Below, piece after piece: positions 16,693 to 26,106 of a DNA stretch of 64,000 nt (its first letter is position 1; every line of letters begins with the position of its first letter). The stretch is from Candidatus Poribacteria bacterium. GTDB lineage: Bacteria; Poribacteria; WGA-4E; PCPOR2b. The translations under genes and the position numbers were made by a program. The stretch lies in NCBI GenBank assembly GCA_028819845.1, contig JAPPKS010000017.1, forward strand, positions 346,686 to 410,685. Reading direction: 5' to 3'. The notes beneath the pieces were generated by a model. The model was not told the DNA's origin. It saw only the letters and a program-made list of their open reading frames with translations, and made no database searches.

Positions 16693-17607
16693 ATTATTCG
16701 TCTCTAAAATCTTCAGCATCAGGGCTTTCATACTATGAAGCCGGTTCTCCGCTTGCTCAAAAACAATTGACCGTGGATCGTCCATGATGTCGTCAGAAAT
16801 TTCGTAGCCGCGATGGGCAGCAAGGCAGTGCATAATTAAAACATCGTGGCCATCCAACAATTCCCGGTTCAACTGATAGGGCATAAATAACTGGATACGC
16901 CGCTCTTTTTCCGCTTTGAACCCCGAATCCAGAAAAAACTCCATATCAATCCACGTATCCGTATAAACAACGTCACTCTTTGCGATTGATGCCTGCAGTT
17001 GATTTGACACCGCGAAGCAACCTGCTTTGCGTGCATCCTCAAACAGCGGCTCATCGACTGCCGCCGGATTGATTTCGGGCGTAACTGCGGTCACTTCCAT
17101 GCCTACGTTAAGGCCAGCGGCAATCAGAGAATTGCAAACGTTATTATGTACCCCGACATAGGTGAGTTTAACACCTTCTAAGCGCCCTAGCTTTTCCTGT
17201 ATTGTCATGAGATCGCCCAATGCCTGGGTCGGGTGGTATCGATCGCAGCACCCGTTTATGACGGGAATTGTTGCGCACTCGGCTGCACGCACGACATCTG
17301 CATGCTTCAAGAAACGGGCAAGGATTATATCCGCATAAGTTGACAGCACCCGAATTTCATCGCCTAAATCAGCTAGGGTGAAATTCGTGGTTTGCCAGTC
17401 GAGGTACATGCCGTGTCCACCCAATTGCGCCATGCCCACCTCTCCGGCGCAACGTGTCCGTGTGGAGGTTTTCTGAAAGAGCAAGGCAAGGCTCCGCCCG
17501 TTCATGGCGTCCGCGTATTGTCCCGGGTGTTTTTTGATAGCGATGCTGTTTTCTACAACTTCCATTACACCTGCATTAGACCAGTCTTTAAGCGTAATTA
17601 GATGCAT
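16687..17607 (-). CDS. Carbamoyltransferase, ArgF/ornithine-like with atypical substrate motifs
   Basis: Aspartate/ornithine carbamoyltransferase superfamily enzyme that moves the carbamoyl group from carbamoyl phosphate to an amine. The carbamoyl-phosphate site is intact: STRTR (48-52) and HPTQ (125-128). Overall similarity is to ornithine carbamoyltransferase (VGMAQLGGHGMYLD, HCLAAHRG at 260-267). The ornithine-recognition features differ, however. HPCQ is HPTQ as in aspartate enzymes, HCLP is HCLA, and the usual DVWxSMG loop is replaced by TDTWIDMEFF (216-225). So argF is only a provisional name and the amine substrate may not be ornithine. GGAGG precedes the ATG. No arginine or pyrimidine genes are adjacent. 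Confidence 0.85.
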   Translation of the reverse strand: MHLITLKDWSNAGVMEVVENSIAIKKHPGQYADAMNGRSLALLFQKTSTRTRCAGEVGMAQLGGHGMYLDWQTTNFTLADLGDEIRVLSTYADIILARFLKHADVVRAAECATIPVINGCCDRYHPTQALGDLMTIQEKLGRLEGVKLTYVGVHNNVCNSLIAAGLNVGMEVTAVTPEINPAAVDEPLFEDARKAGCFAVSNQLQASIAKSDVVYTDTWIDMEFFLDSGFKAEKERRIQLFMPYQLNRELLDGHDVLIMHCLAAHRGYEISDDIMDDPRSIVFEQAENRLHSMKALMLKILETNNE

Positions 17608-17968
17608 GATAGCCTCCAGTGCAAATAACGCAACGCATCGCCGCGTGAGTTCGAGCCATTAGAACATGTCCTTGAGGTGCGTCCGCTGCGTTTTGAATTT
17701 TTCCTCTTGGGCAACACCTGAAATCGCGAAACGCCTCTAATTGCGGGGGTGCAGAAACGTGAATTTAGCAGAAGTTTCGCGCCAAATCCAAGGGTCATTG
17801 CGTAGGCAAGGATGACGATGATTATACTGTATTTGCCCACCCTTGTCAAGCGAAGGGGGAATTTTGTATGAGGTTCCACTTCGTGTTTTTTGTTTTTGGG
17901 TGCAAGGTTCATTTATGGTATAATCGAGATACACACAAAACATCAAGAAGGTTAGAATCATCGGAAAT
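17608..17968. other. Divergent intergenic region
   Basis: 361 nt between the minus-strand carbamoyltransferase and the plus-strand DUF815 gene. A plus-strand TATAAT at 17919-17924 with TTGGGT 17 nt upstream (17896-17901) could drive the ATPase gene. No ORF here has protein-like composition. Confidence 0.5.
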
Positions 17969-18856
17969 ATGGCTGACAACTGGGAAAGGGTTATTTCTCG
18001 CCTGGAGCGGCTCATCGACAGCGTGGAGCCGCTATTGGCTAAAAAGGCGGAGTCGTCTCAATATTCCACCAATTCCCTTGACAAATACATCGCTTTTAGG
18101 TGGAAAAACCACGATGGGTGGGGGCATTTGATTCCCGTCAAACGTCCTGACCTCGTTGACATCGCCGATCTAATTGACATTGAGCGGCAGATTGAAATCT
18201 TGAATCGAAATACGCTGCAATTCCTTCGCGGTCTACCAGCGAACCACGTCTTACTCTGGGGCGATCGCGGCACAGGTAAATCGTCGCTGGTCAAGGGCAT
18301 ACTCCATCGCTACGCGTCGGACGGTTTGCGGCTCATCGAAGTGAATAAGGAGGGGTTACTTCACCTGCAGGAGATAACGGACCTGTTGTGGGGGCGACCT
18401 GAACGATACATCCTCTTTTGCGATGACCTTTCCTTCAGCGAAGGGGAAGCGGCATACAGGGAGCTGAAAGCCATGCTGGAAGGCGGTATCGCCGCCCGCC
18501 CTAAAAACACCATCATTTATGCAACGTCAAATCGCCGGCATCTGATGCCACGGCAGATCGGCGAAAATCAGTTCCCGAACAGCGATGAAGATGAGTTATA
18601 CCCGCGCGAATCAACCGAGGAGAAGGTGTCCTTGAGCGATCGATTTGGGTTAAGGCTGGTTTTTTACCGCATCCCGCAAGACACTTATCTGAAAATCGTT
18701 TCACATTATGCCCAAAAAGCAGGGTTGTCCATGCCGATGGACGACCTCCATCGCGCCGCCTTGGAATGGGAAACTGCATCAAGCGGACGTTCGGGCCGCG
18801 TTGCCCGGCAATTTGTCGACGATTTGGCTGGGCAATTGGGATTGGACAGCAAATAA
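17969..18856 (+). CDS. DUF815 family AAA+ ATPase
   Basis: Cytoplasmic P-loop ATPase of the DUF815 family, related to IstB/DnaC-type AAA proteins; function unknown. Walker A is GDRGTGKSS (98-106). Walker B is ILFCDDLSF, followed by ATSNRRHL as a sensor-1-like Asn. The C-terminal SSGRSGRVARQFVDDL is a sensor-2-like Arg region. The N-terminal 40 residues are helical and may mediate oligomer contacts. The 295-residue length is typical. It leads a plus-strand group with rqcH 119 nt downstream, but no functional link to RqcH is known to me. Confidence 0.88.
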   Translation: MADNWERVISRLERLIDSVEPLLAKKAESSQYSTNSLDKYIAFRWKNHDGWGHLIPVKRPDLVDIADLIDIERQIEILNRNTLQFLRGLPANHVLLWGDRGTGKSSLVKGILHRYASDGLRLIEVNKEGLLHLQEITDLLWGRPERYILFCDDLSFSEGEAAYRELKAMLEGGIAARPKNTIIYATSNRRHLMPRQIGENQFPNSDEDELYPRESTEEKVSLSDRFGLRLVFYRIPQDTYLKIVSHYAQKAGLSMPMDDLHRAALEWETASSGRSGRVARQFVDDLAGQLGLDSK

Positions 18857-18975
18857 CAATCCTGCACGATTTCAGAACCTACAGCGTGCAGGTATCCTCA
18901 ACAAAAACCGCATCGCATGCTTATCTTCTTGCAAAAACTCTAGCATTTTTGCCGGCCGCTTAAGAGGTACGCACC

Positions 18976-20769
18976 ATGTCGTTCGATAGCTTAGCTTTAC
19001 ATCTTGTGGTTCATGAACTTCGAGGTACAATTCTCAACGGGCAGATTCGTCATGTTGAGCAGTTGGGCCGGCAGAGTATTGTCCTCAAGGTTTCTCAGAA
19101 AGCCGAAACCTACCGCCTGCTCATTTCAGCACATCCCGTTGAGGCGCGAACGCATCTGATTGAGCGGCCTTCGAACCAACATGAAGATTCGCATTTTGCG
19201 GATTTCTTAATGAAGCACATCGCCCGCGGAAAAATCACCGCTATCGAACAGATGGGCTGGGATCGCGTGCTTAAAATCACTATCGAACTTAAATCCGATA
19301 TTATCGAGCCGTCTCTCCGGTCACTCGTGGGGGAGTTTATGGGTAAACATAGTAACATCATTCTTATTGACGAAGCCACCGGCAAAATCCTTGAGAGCAT
19401 CAAGCATATTGACGGAACAGTGAGCCGGTATCGCGAAATTCTGCCGGGCTTAAATTACACGCTCCCGCCGAGCCAGGAGAAGTTGCCTCCGCTGACGCTG
19501 AATTATGGGACGTTTGCTGCCTTGATTGAAAATCAGAGCGAAATCAACTGGAAATTGCTATTCAATCGAATCGATGGCCTAAGCCCGGCGCTCGCTAAAG
19601 AGATAATTGTGCGCGCCGGCGATAGTCCAACTCCCAATCAGTTGTGGGAGGCATACCAGCAGATTATTGTTCCGTTCAATCCATTGCACAGCCAGCCGCA
19701 GATACTGATTGCGAACTCTGATGAAGGCACTAGACCCGATGGAGCCGTTATGCCCGAGCCAAGAGCGGCCCTTGAATTACTCAACGATAGCAGCCAACTG
19801 GTCGCCGTATCCGCGCTGCCGTTGCGGCAATTCCCGCATACCGAAAGCATTCCATTTGAAACCATGAATGAGGCAACCCGCGCCTACTACGACACGATAG
19901 GCCGTGTTGAGGCAATTAAGCTGGAACGGCACGCACTGAACCAAGTTTTGGACAAACTGAGCACTGCAATCGATCGGAAGCTAGTCTTGCTGCACCAGGA
20001 TTTGGCGGATTCAGAAAAGGCTGATGATTATCGGATAAAGGGCGAGCTTCTCACCGCAAATCTACACCGTATCAAACGCGGGCAAACGTGCGTCGAGGTA
20101 AAGAATTATTACAGCCCGGAAATGAATCCCCTTAAGATTGAACTCGATCCACAACGCAGTCCAACTGAAAATGTGCAACAATACTTCAAACGCTACACAA
20201 AGGCAAAACGCGGGCGTTCCGTCATCATTCAGTTAATCGCCGACAACACCGCGGAACAGGAGGTATTACGGGCTTATGCGTTGGAAGTTGAGAAGGCGAG
20301 CACACTGGAAGGACTTCTCGCAATACGCACAGAGTTCGTGGCAAAGAGATGGATAAAGTCGAGAAAAGCGGGCAAGAAGAAGGCGATGAGCGAGACAACA
20401 TTTCGCAAGTTTACATCGCCTAACGGCTTTCAAATGTACGTTGGACGGAATAGCAAGGAGAATGACCTCCTTCTCCGCCAGATTGCCACCGCTCGGGATA
20501 TGTGGCTTCACGCAAAACAGATTCACGGCTCACACGTGATTATCCGAAACCCTGAAAACAGACCCGATATTCCAATGCCAACACTACTACAAGCCGCCCA
20601 AATAGCAGCATTTTTCAGCAAGGCGCGCCATACAAGTTATGCTCCGGTCGATTATACGTGGGCGCGGTATGTCGTTAAACCCAAAGGCAGCGCGCCCGGT
20701 TTTGTGACGTATACCCGCGAAAAGACGTTGTATGTCGAGCCGGGGCTTCCGCAAACGCCGAACGTTTAG
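18976..20769 (+). CDS. rqcH: RqcH, NFACT-family ribosome quality control protein
   Basis: Bacterial Rqc2/NEMF homologue. It binds obstructed 50S-peptidyl-tRNA complexes and recruits tRNA-Ala to add C-terminal alanine tails for degradation. NFACT-N runs from residue 1 and includes GWDRVLKI, with Asp96-Arg97 corresponding to the DR pair needed for tRNA recruitment in Bacillus RqcH. HhH and coiled-coil middle domains cover ~195-440. The NFACT-R domain contains DMWLHAKQIHGSHVIIR and HTSYAPVDYTWARYVVKPKG. The 597 residues are usual. The AGAGG ribosome-binding site fits. Older annotations call such proteins fibronectin-binding; that name is misleading here. Confidence 0.94.
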   Translation: MSFDSLALHLVVHELRGTILNGQIRHVEQLGRQSIVLKVSQKAETYRLLISAHPVEARTHLIERPSNQHEDSHFADFLMKHIARGKITAIEQMGWDRVLKITIELKSDIIEPSLRSLVGEFMGKHSNIILIDEATGKILESIKHIDGTVSRYREILPGLNYTLPPSQEKLPPLTLNYGTFAALIENQSEINWKLLFNRIDGLSPALAKEIIVRAGDSPTPNQLWEAYQQIIVPFNPLHSQPQILIANSDEGTRPDGAVMPEPRAALELLNDSSQLVAVSALPLRQFPHTESIPFETMNEATRAYYDTIGRVEAIKLERHALNQVLDKLSTAIDRKLVLLHQDLADSEKADDYRIKGELLTANLHRIKRGQTCVEVKNYYSPEMNPLKIELDPQRSPTENVQQYFKRYTKAKRGRSVIIQLIADNTAEQEVLRAYALEVEKASTLEGLLAIRTEFVAKRWIKSRKAGKKKAMSETTFRKFTSPNGFQMYVGRNSKENDLLLRQIATARDMWLHAKQIHGSHVIIRNPENRPDIPMPTLLQAAQIAAFFSKARHTSYAPVDYTWARYVVKPKGSAPGFVTYTREKTLYVEPGLPQTPNV

Positions 20770-20844
20770 CCTGATATGGACACACAATATCTGAAATAAG
20801 CCGTTGAAATTTCAATCAGAGACAACATAACCAAAAGGAGAAGC

Positions 20845-21189
20845 ATGTGGTCAAAAACCCACATCTCAGTCAGGAAAGTTGGGGACGTGGCGATAGTTGA
20901 CGTGACGGGTTCCCTAACAGAAGGATCGGAAAAGGAGATGGACACGGCATATCAGCAGGCACAGAACGAAGGACTAACCAAAATCCTGATTAACTTCGAT
21001 CGGCAGAGTTTTATTACAAGCGCTGGCTTTGGCCTCATCGTCAAGTTGATTTGGCAAGCTCGCAACTCAGGCCACGTTTTGCGTGTGGCGCATACTTCCG
21101 ATCAAACACGGGAGCTCTTCGACGTGATTGGCCTGACCCAGAGTATTGACGTTTTTGATTCCGAAGAAACAGCACTAGCTGAATTTTGA
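20845..21189 (+). CDS. STAS-domain anti-sigma factor antagonist
   Basis: Single STAS domain of 114 residues, like SpoIIAA/RsbV. Such proteins are switched by phosphorylation of a conserved Ser and release partner anti-sigma kinases. The phosphoacceptor region reads SFITSAGFGLIVKL, with Ser59 in the position of the SpoIIAA phosphoserine. The preceding Asp of the usual DSSG is Thr58 here. The fold hallmarks VAIVDVTGSL and KILINFDR are clear. AAAAGGAG lies before the ATG. No kinase, phosphatase or sigma factor gene is adjacent, so the partner must be elsewhere. Confidence 0.9.
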   Translation: MWSKTHISVRKVGDVAIVDVTGSLTEGSEKEMDTAYQQAQNEGLTKILINFDRQSFITSAGFGLIVKLIWQARNSGHVLRVAHTSDQTRELFDVIGLTQSIDVFDSEETALAEF

Positions 21190-21247
21190 CAGGCAATGAC
21201 TGTTCAGGGCGGAATCTGCTTCTGTTTACGTTTTAAGCGTACGGATT

Positions 21248-22357
21248 ATGTCCAAGTCTACGATCCGCGCGATTGTGTTGAGTGACGGCAAACCGGGCCA
21301 TTACAACCAGTCGTTAGGCGTGATACAACAGCTCCCTGGATGCAGCTATCAGTTGCTGGACATTGCCTTCCGCAGCAAAGTGCGTGACAACCTCCTGCGT
21401 GTGCTGGTGCGCATAATTGCTAGATTTCGACTGCGGCGCGGGCTCATCAGGTGTGCCCTGCGCATGGGCCTGGAACGAAACGTCTTAAATCAACTTGACG
21501 CGATTGAACGCGCAGATCTTATCCTTTCAACAGGGTCGTCCGTTGCCGCCGTCAACTTGCTTCTTGGACAGCTTTTCAACGCAAAGACTGTTACCTGCCG
21601 GCGCCCGTCGCCGCTCGGCATTTCGCATTTTAATCTTGCTATCCTTCCCAAAATGCACTGGCCCCGCCGTGACAAACGCAATGTATGTAAGACTATCGGC
21701 GTGCCGAACCGAATCTCGCCCGCAGATTTAGACGCTCGGCGTACCCAATATCTTGAAAACTCCAACTTTGGCGCGACAGCTATCCATGCCCCAAACCACC
21801 GGCGGATTGGCGTGCTCATCGGCGGCGAGGACCGCTATGCGGGAATCAGCGGAGATACAGCAACTCATCTGATTGAAGTTTTATGCCGAAGCGCTGAAAC
21901 ACGCAACTGTCAAATTCTGTTGACAACGTCCCGCCGCACTCCGATCGACATTGAAAATCTGATTGGCGCGCGGCTGTCGAACACAGCGCTTTGCCCAATC
22001 CTTGTATTAGCGCACCGTGAGAATAGCCTGGCCAATCCGGTTAATCAGATTCTCGCATTGTCCGATCTTGTGGTTGTCACCGAAGACAGCTTTTCGATGG
22101 TCTGCGAAGCCGCAAGCAGCGGCCGTCGGGTGATTATTCTGGAGGTTGACCGCAAGACACGCCGGCATCCCAAGCGCAACCGAGTCTATCAAGAAATCCT
22201 ACGTCTCGCATCCGTCAGGTGGAGCGACATAAAGAATCTGGAGGAAGACATTGCGCGCGCGCTGGCAGATTCTTCGCCAGTTGAACCGCTCCGAGACACA
22301 CAGACTGCCGCTGCCGCGATTCAGCGGCTCATCTACGGAACAACGACTAATAATTGA
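21248..22357 (+). CDS. ELM1/DUF1022 family protein (glycosyltransferase-like)
   Basis: Member of the mitochondrial-fission ELM1 family (DUF1022), which has a GT-B-like fold. Bacterial members are uncharacterised and may act in envelope glycan or lipid metabolism. Visible signatures: the N-terminal VLSDGKPGHYNQSLGV, the LILSTGSSVAAVNLLL segment, the VLIGGEDRYAG hinge into the second half, ILLTTSRRTP and TEDSFSMVCEAASSGRRVIILEV near the C-terminus. The 369-residue length fits. It follows the STAS gene by 58 nt on the same strand. Confidence 0.85.
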   Translation: MSKSTIRAIVLSDGKPGHYNQSLGVIQQLPGCSYQLLDIAFRSKVRDNLLRVLVRIIARFRLRRGLIRCALRMGLERNVLNQLDAIERADLILSTGSSVAAVNLLLGQLFNAKTVTCRRPSPLGISHFNLAILPKMHWPRRDKRNVCKTIGVPNRISPADLDARRTQYLENSNFGATAIHAPNHRRIGVLIGGEDRYAGISGDTATHLIEVLCRSAETRNCQILLTTSRRTPIDIENLIGARLSNTALCPILVLAHRENSLANPVNQILALSDLVVVTEDSFSMVCEAASSGRRVIILEVDRKTRRHPKRNRVYQEILRLASVRWSDIKNLEEDIARALADSSPVEPLRDTQTAAAAIQRLIYGTTTNN

Positions 22358-22470
22358 GGAATCATACCCCTGAACGTGTTCAAACGTCTTGAAGGCCAGA
22401 CCTCTCTCGGCTCGAGATTAGATATTCAAACCACTTCCGAATACCATACTGTCTGGTGTATTTCCCACGA

Positions 22471-23919
22471 TTATTCACGAGCACTCCTGATTTTCTTCTG
22501 TAGTTCTGTATCACCTTGTTCTTGGGCAAGTTCAATTGCTTTATCGAAATCTTTGTTGGATTCAATATCCTGCCCCAATTTCAGATAAGATAAGGCGCGA
22601 CGATAATATACCGCCGCGCTGTCAGGATTGAGGTGTGTCGCCTCGTTGTAATCCTCAATGGCAGCGGCATGCTGCCCAAGTTGGGCTTTGCAGAACCCGC
22701 GCTCACCAAACGCCTCCCAAACAAATCCAGAATTTAGGTGTATAACTTCGTTGTAGTCGTATATTGCTGCCTGGTAATAACCCATTTCATATTTGCCCCG
22801 CCCACGATACAAATAAGCATAATGCGTATACGAATCTTGGGAATCCAGACGTATTGATTGGTCGAAGTCTTTAATGGCATCGGCATATTTTTCTAATGCA
22901 AGTTTAACATCACCGCGATGAATGTACGCATGCGGATTATTGGGATCCAAACGAATCGCTTCATCACAGTCCATAATGGCATCCGCATGTTGTTCTAAAT
23001 TCTTTTTGGCATCACCCCGATGAAAATGAGCATACGGATTGTTGGGATCCAAGCGAATCGCTTCATCATAGTCTTCGATGGCTTTCGCATACTGTTCCGA
23101 TGCAAGTTTAACATCGCCTCGATCGATATAAGTGCGTGGATTGTTAGGATCTAGTCGTATCAATTCATCATAGTCCTTTATAGCATCAACATACCGTTCC
23201 AATGCAAGATTAGCATCACTCCGATCGATATAGCTATTGGGATTATTTGGATCCAATCGAATCGCTTCATCATAATCCTTAATAGCATCGCTATACTGCT
23301 GTAATTTAGCTTTAGTTCTGCCGCGGCGGGCATATGCGTCTGCATCAGTCGCGTCTTGCCGTATTGCCTCATCAAAATCTTCTATGGCTTCGGCATATTG
23401 CCTAGAAATAACGTGTTTAATTGCACGCGCTTTCGGCGATCTATCATCGCATGAATCTTGTATCCCCCCAATTATGGCAGATATAATGCCGAAAATGATC
23501 AGGCAACCACATCCTCCGCCTATGTAATCGCCAATTTTGTTGTCATCCTTTTTCCTCTGACGTTCCTGTTCTTGGCGTTCTTTTTCTGCCCTTTCACGTT
23601 CCTGATGTTCTCGCCCTGCTCTCGCCCGTGCTTCCCGTTCTACTCTTTCTCTGTCTTCCCGTTCTTGACGTTCCCGCTCAGCCCGCTCCCGCGCGGCGCG
23701 TTCTCGTCTCGCTTGTTCTTGTTCGTGCCCAGATTGTTGGTATGGGTCGGTTAATATCTCATATGCGGTTTGAACAAGTATAAAGCGTTGTTGTGCACCG
23801 GGGGAACTATCCCTATCCGGATGTGTAATTTTGACGAGGTTCCGGTATGCCTTTTTAATATCGTTGGGATTTGCCGCGCTAGGCAATCCCAAGATGCGCA
23901 GTGCTTCGTCTCGTGTCAT
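22471..23919 (-). CDS. J-domain/TPR membrane protein
   Basis: Chimeric protein. A J domain is at 1-65, with HPD at 33-35 (VKITHPDRDSS). An Arg/Glu-rich charged helix is at ~66-125. A Gly/Cys-containing transmembrane segment is at ~132-153 (GGGCGCLIIFGIISAII), followed by about nine TPR units of 34 residues (consensus YADAIKDYDEAIRLDPNNPxAYIHRGDAK). The architecture puts the J domain in the cytoplasm and, if inserted once, the TPRs in the periplasm. It may couple DnaK to membrane-associated complexes; partner unknown. GGGGAG precedes the ATG. Near-identical TPR units encoded by 102-bp DNA repeats indicate recent expansion. Confidence 0.82.
   Translation of the reverse strand: MTRDEALRILGLPSAANPNDIKKAYRNLVKITHPDRDSSPGAQQRFILVQTAYEILTDPYQQSGHEQEQARRERAARERAERERQEREDRERVEREARARAGREHQERERAEKERQEQERQRKKDDNKIGDYIGGGCGCLIIFGIISAIIGGIQDSCDDRSPKARAIKHVISRQYAEAIEDFDEAIRQDATDADAYARRGRTKAKLQQYSDAIKDYDEAIRLDPNNPNSYIDRSDANLALERYVDAIKDYDELIRLDPNNPRTYIDRGDVKLASEQYAKAIEDYDEAIRLDPNNPYAHFHRGDAKKNLEQHADAIMDCDEAIRLDPNNPHAYIHRGDVKLALEKYADAIKDFDQSIRLDSQDSYTHYAYLYRGRGKYEMGYYQAAIYDYNEVIHLNSGFVWEAFGERGFCKAQLGQHAAAIEDYNEATHLNPDSAAVYYRRALSYLKLGQDIESNKDFDKAIELAQEQGDTELQKKIRSARE
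22870..23380. repeat. 102-bp tandem repeat encoding TPR units
   Basis: The block around GGATCCAAnCGAATCGCTTCATC recurs at about 22943, 23045, 23147 and 23249, exactly 102 bp (34 codons) apart. It encodes the most similar TPR units of the J-domain/TPR protein. Confidence 0.85.
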
Positions 23920-24141
23920 TCAACACTCCCCGATTGCGGCTGGGGCTTTGTGTGCAAGCGGCGTCTGCTTACGGAGGAGAATCCGGGAAATGTCCCTTTT
24001 TCCTTCTGTGGTATTGGCGCGCAAACTCAACCTGCAATTGGATGTTTCCGACCCAACTAGAGGAATGTGTTTGAATTTTCACACACAATAAACGGGGCGA
24101 TGGTTTTAGTGATTGGTTTCATTGGAAACTTCTGTTGCGGC

Positions 24142-26076
24142 TTAACGCTTTGAATCTTGTGCAACCGTTTGGGCGCGCTTATGAATCTCATCAAATCGGA
24201 CGTGGGCAAGGCATCCGAAAAGCGGATGTCTCGACATTTTAGTCTGCGTTAATCGTGGAGAGGTAATGCCGCACGCGAATCGGGCTATTGAACGGGCGTC
24301 GTCAATTAGCTCATCTTGGCCATGCCACGCATCAAGTAGTTGCTTCCACAGTCCTTCATCAATTGCCCCCGGTTTGGCGGGTAATAGGCTCGTAGGTTGA
24401 TGGCCGTTTAAACACCAGGCACAATGTCCGCAGTAGCGAGGGAGTATTTCACCGAAGTGCGCGGCTAAGTGTGCGACTTGGCACCCGTCGTACGATGCCA
24501 AATCAATAACTTGTCCTATCCGTTCTACCTCACGCTTTTCAAGTTCAAGTGCGTTTTGAAACAGCGCATCGGTTAGCTGATCGAGGTCATCGGGCTGCTT
24601 GAGAACTACAAAGCGATTACGAACCCCTTCGGGCTGCACTTTCAACAATCCCTGCGCTTCGAGGTAGTCCAAAGCCCGCACTATTCGATCGCGGGAGCAA
24701 TCAATCGCGGCTGCCGCTTCATCAAGATTGATGTGACACCAAATCTTGGCTTTTTTAGTTTTGTTGAAAACCGATGTCAGGAATTGCCGGCGTTCACCTT
24801 CAAACCTCGATAAAATTTCAGACGACGAAACAAGCGGTTGAAATTTGTAACGGCTGTAGAACGGGGTCAGTTCCTGTAGATAACCGTAAAGTTCCATTTT
24901 CACGCACAGCGTCCGTATCACTAAATGCCGAATGTCATGGCGCCTCGAAAGTTCATATAGACTAACGTCGAACTGGCCGGAAAAGGAGAAAATTTCCCCG
25001 ACTAAACCCCTGATTGCGTTTCGGCTTGGTGTGTCCCCATAGGCAAAGTTTTCAAGTGTACAAACATCATCAAGACAGACAAACATCTGGCAAATCGAAT
25101 TTTCTCCATCCCGCCCGGCGCGCCCTATCTCCTGCGAAAAATTCTCAAGGCTCTTTGGCAGATTATAATGGTAGATATAGCGAATGTTTGACTTATCGAT
25201 ACCCATGCCGAATGCAATGGTAGCCACCACAATGCCTTGGTCTGAGCCCATGAACCACTCTTGCACTTCAGTTCGATGCTCATCTTTCATTCCAGCATGA
25301 TAGGCTCGTGCCGGAAGTCCTGCCGAGGCGAGGTTGTCTGCGACTTGCTCCGCTGTCTTTTGCAGGGTGACGTAGACGATTGTGGGGCCTTTGGGAAGTC
25401 CGTTCAACCTTTCGACCAACGCCCTGTCGCGGCCGTCAGCGGTTATTGAGGTGGTTAACACTTTGAGGTTCTTTCGGTAAAAACCGGTCCGAACAACGCA
25501 TTCACCCGATATGCCGAATCCTGCGCAGATGTCTTTCGCCACCTTAGGCGTCGCCGTTGCTGTCAATGCAAACAATCGCTCCGCACCACATTCCTTCGCC
25601 GATCGAGCGAGTTTAAGGTAATCCGGTCGAAAGTTGTGACCCCATTCCGAGATGCAATGCGCTTCATCAACAGCAAACATTGAGACCTTCGTGCGCTTCA
25701 TTGCGTGCAAAAAGCGTTCGTTGCTAAATCGCTCCGGTGCGGCGTACAGGAGGCGCAATTCTCCAGACGATAATGCAGACATGACAGACCTTGATTCTTC
25801 GGTAGACAAGGTTGAGTCGAGCCGCTCGGCTGGAATGCCGCGGCTTTTTAGGAAATCAATCTGATCTTTCATCAAGGCAATCAGCGGCGAGATTACAACC
25901 GTTACACCGTCGAAGGTGAGCGCCGGCAACTGGTAGCAAAGCGATTTCCCGCCGCCTGTGGGAAAGATTGCAAGCGCTGAACGTTTGGCGAGCAAGTGTT
26001 GGATGACTTCCGTCTGTCCGGGCAGAAATTGGTCGAAGCCAAATTTCTCGGTAAGCAGTTGTTTAGCGCGTTCCAT
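24142..26076 (-). CDS. recQ: ATP-dependent DNA helicase RecQ
   Basis: 3'-5' superfamily 2 helicase for recombination and fork repair. Motif I is TGGGKS (40-45), motif II DEAH in AVDEAHCISEWGHNFRPDY (the RecQ aromatic-rich loop follows), motif III ALTATAT, and motif VI QEIGRAGRDG. The RQC part has a winged helix and a zinc-binding region around residues 530-560, with CGHCAWC and an upstream Cys in DGCQVAHLA. The 644 residues include no clear HRDC domain. GGAGG precedes the ATG. It sits 30 nt after a lipoprotein gene that has a perfect promoter, so the two are probably co-transcribed. Confidence 0.93.
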   Translation of the reverse strand: MERAKQLLTEKFGFDQFLPGQTEVIQHLLAKRSALAIFPTGGGKSLCYQLPALTFDGVTVVISPLIALMKDQIDFLKSRGIPAERLDSTLSTEESRSVMSALSSGELRLLYAAPERFSNERFLHAMKRTKVSMFAVDEAHCISEWGHNFRPDYLKLARSAKECGAERLFALTATATPKVAKDICAGFGISGECVVRTGFYRKNLKVLTTSITADGRDRALVERLNGLPKGPTIVYVTLQKTAEQVADNLASAGLPARAYHAGMKDEHRTEVQEWFMGSDQGIVVATIAFGMGIDKSNIRYIYHYNLPKSLENFSQEIGRAGRDGENSICQMFVCLDDVCTLENFAYGDTPSRNAIRGLVGEIFSFSGQFDVSLYELSRRHDIRHLVIRTLCVKMELYGYLQELTPFYSRYKFQPLVSSSEILSRFEGERRQFLTSVFNKTKKAKIWCHINLDEAAAAIDCSRDRIVRALDYLEAQGLLKVQPEGVRNRFVVLKQPDDLDQLTDALFQNALELEKREVERIGQVIDLASYDGCQVAHLAAHFGEILPRYCGHCAWCLNGHQPTSLLPAKPGAIDEGLWKQLLDAWHGQDELIDDARSIARFACGITSPRLTQTKMSRHPLFGCLAHVRFDEIHKRAQTVAQDSKR

Positions 26077-26106
26077 GCGATACTATTCCCTCCTCCGTTG
26101 TATGGT

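Noticed and set aside
22870-23380. Possible CRISPR array
   Set aside because: The 102-bp repeats have no spacers and encode TPR units in frame.
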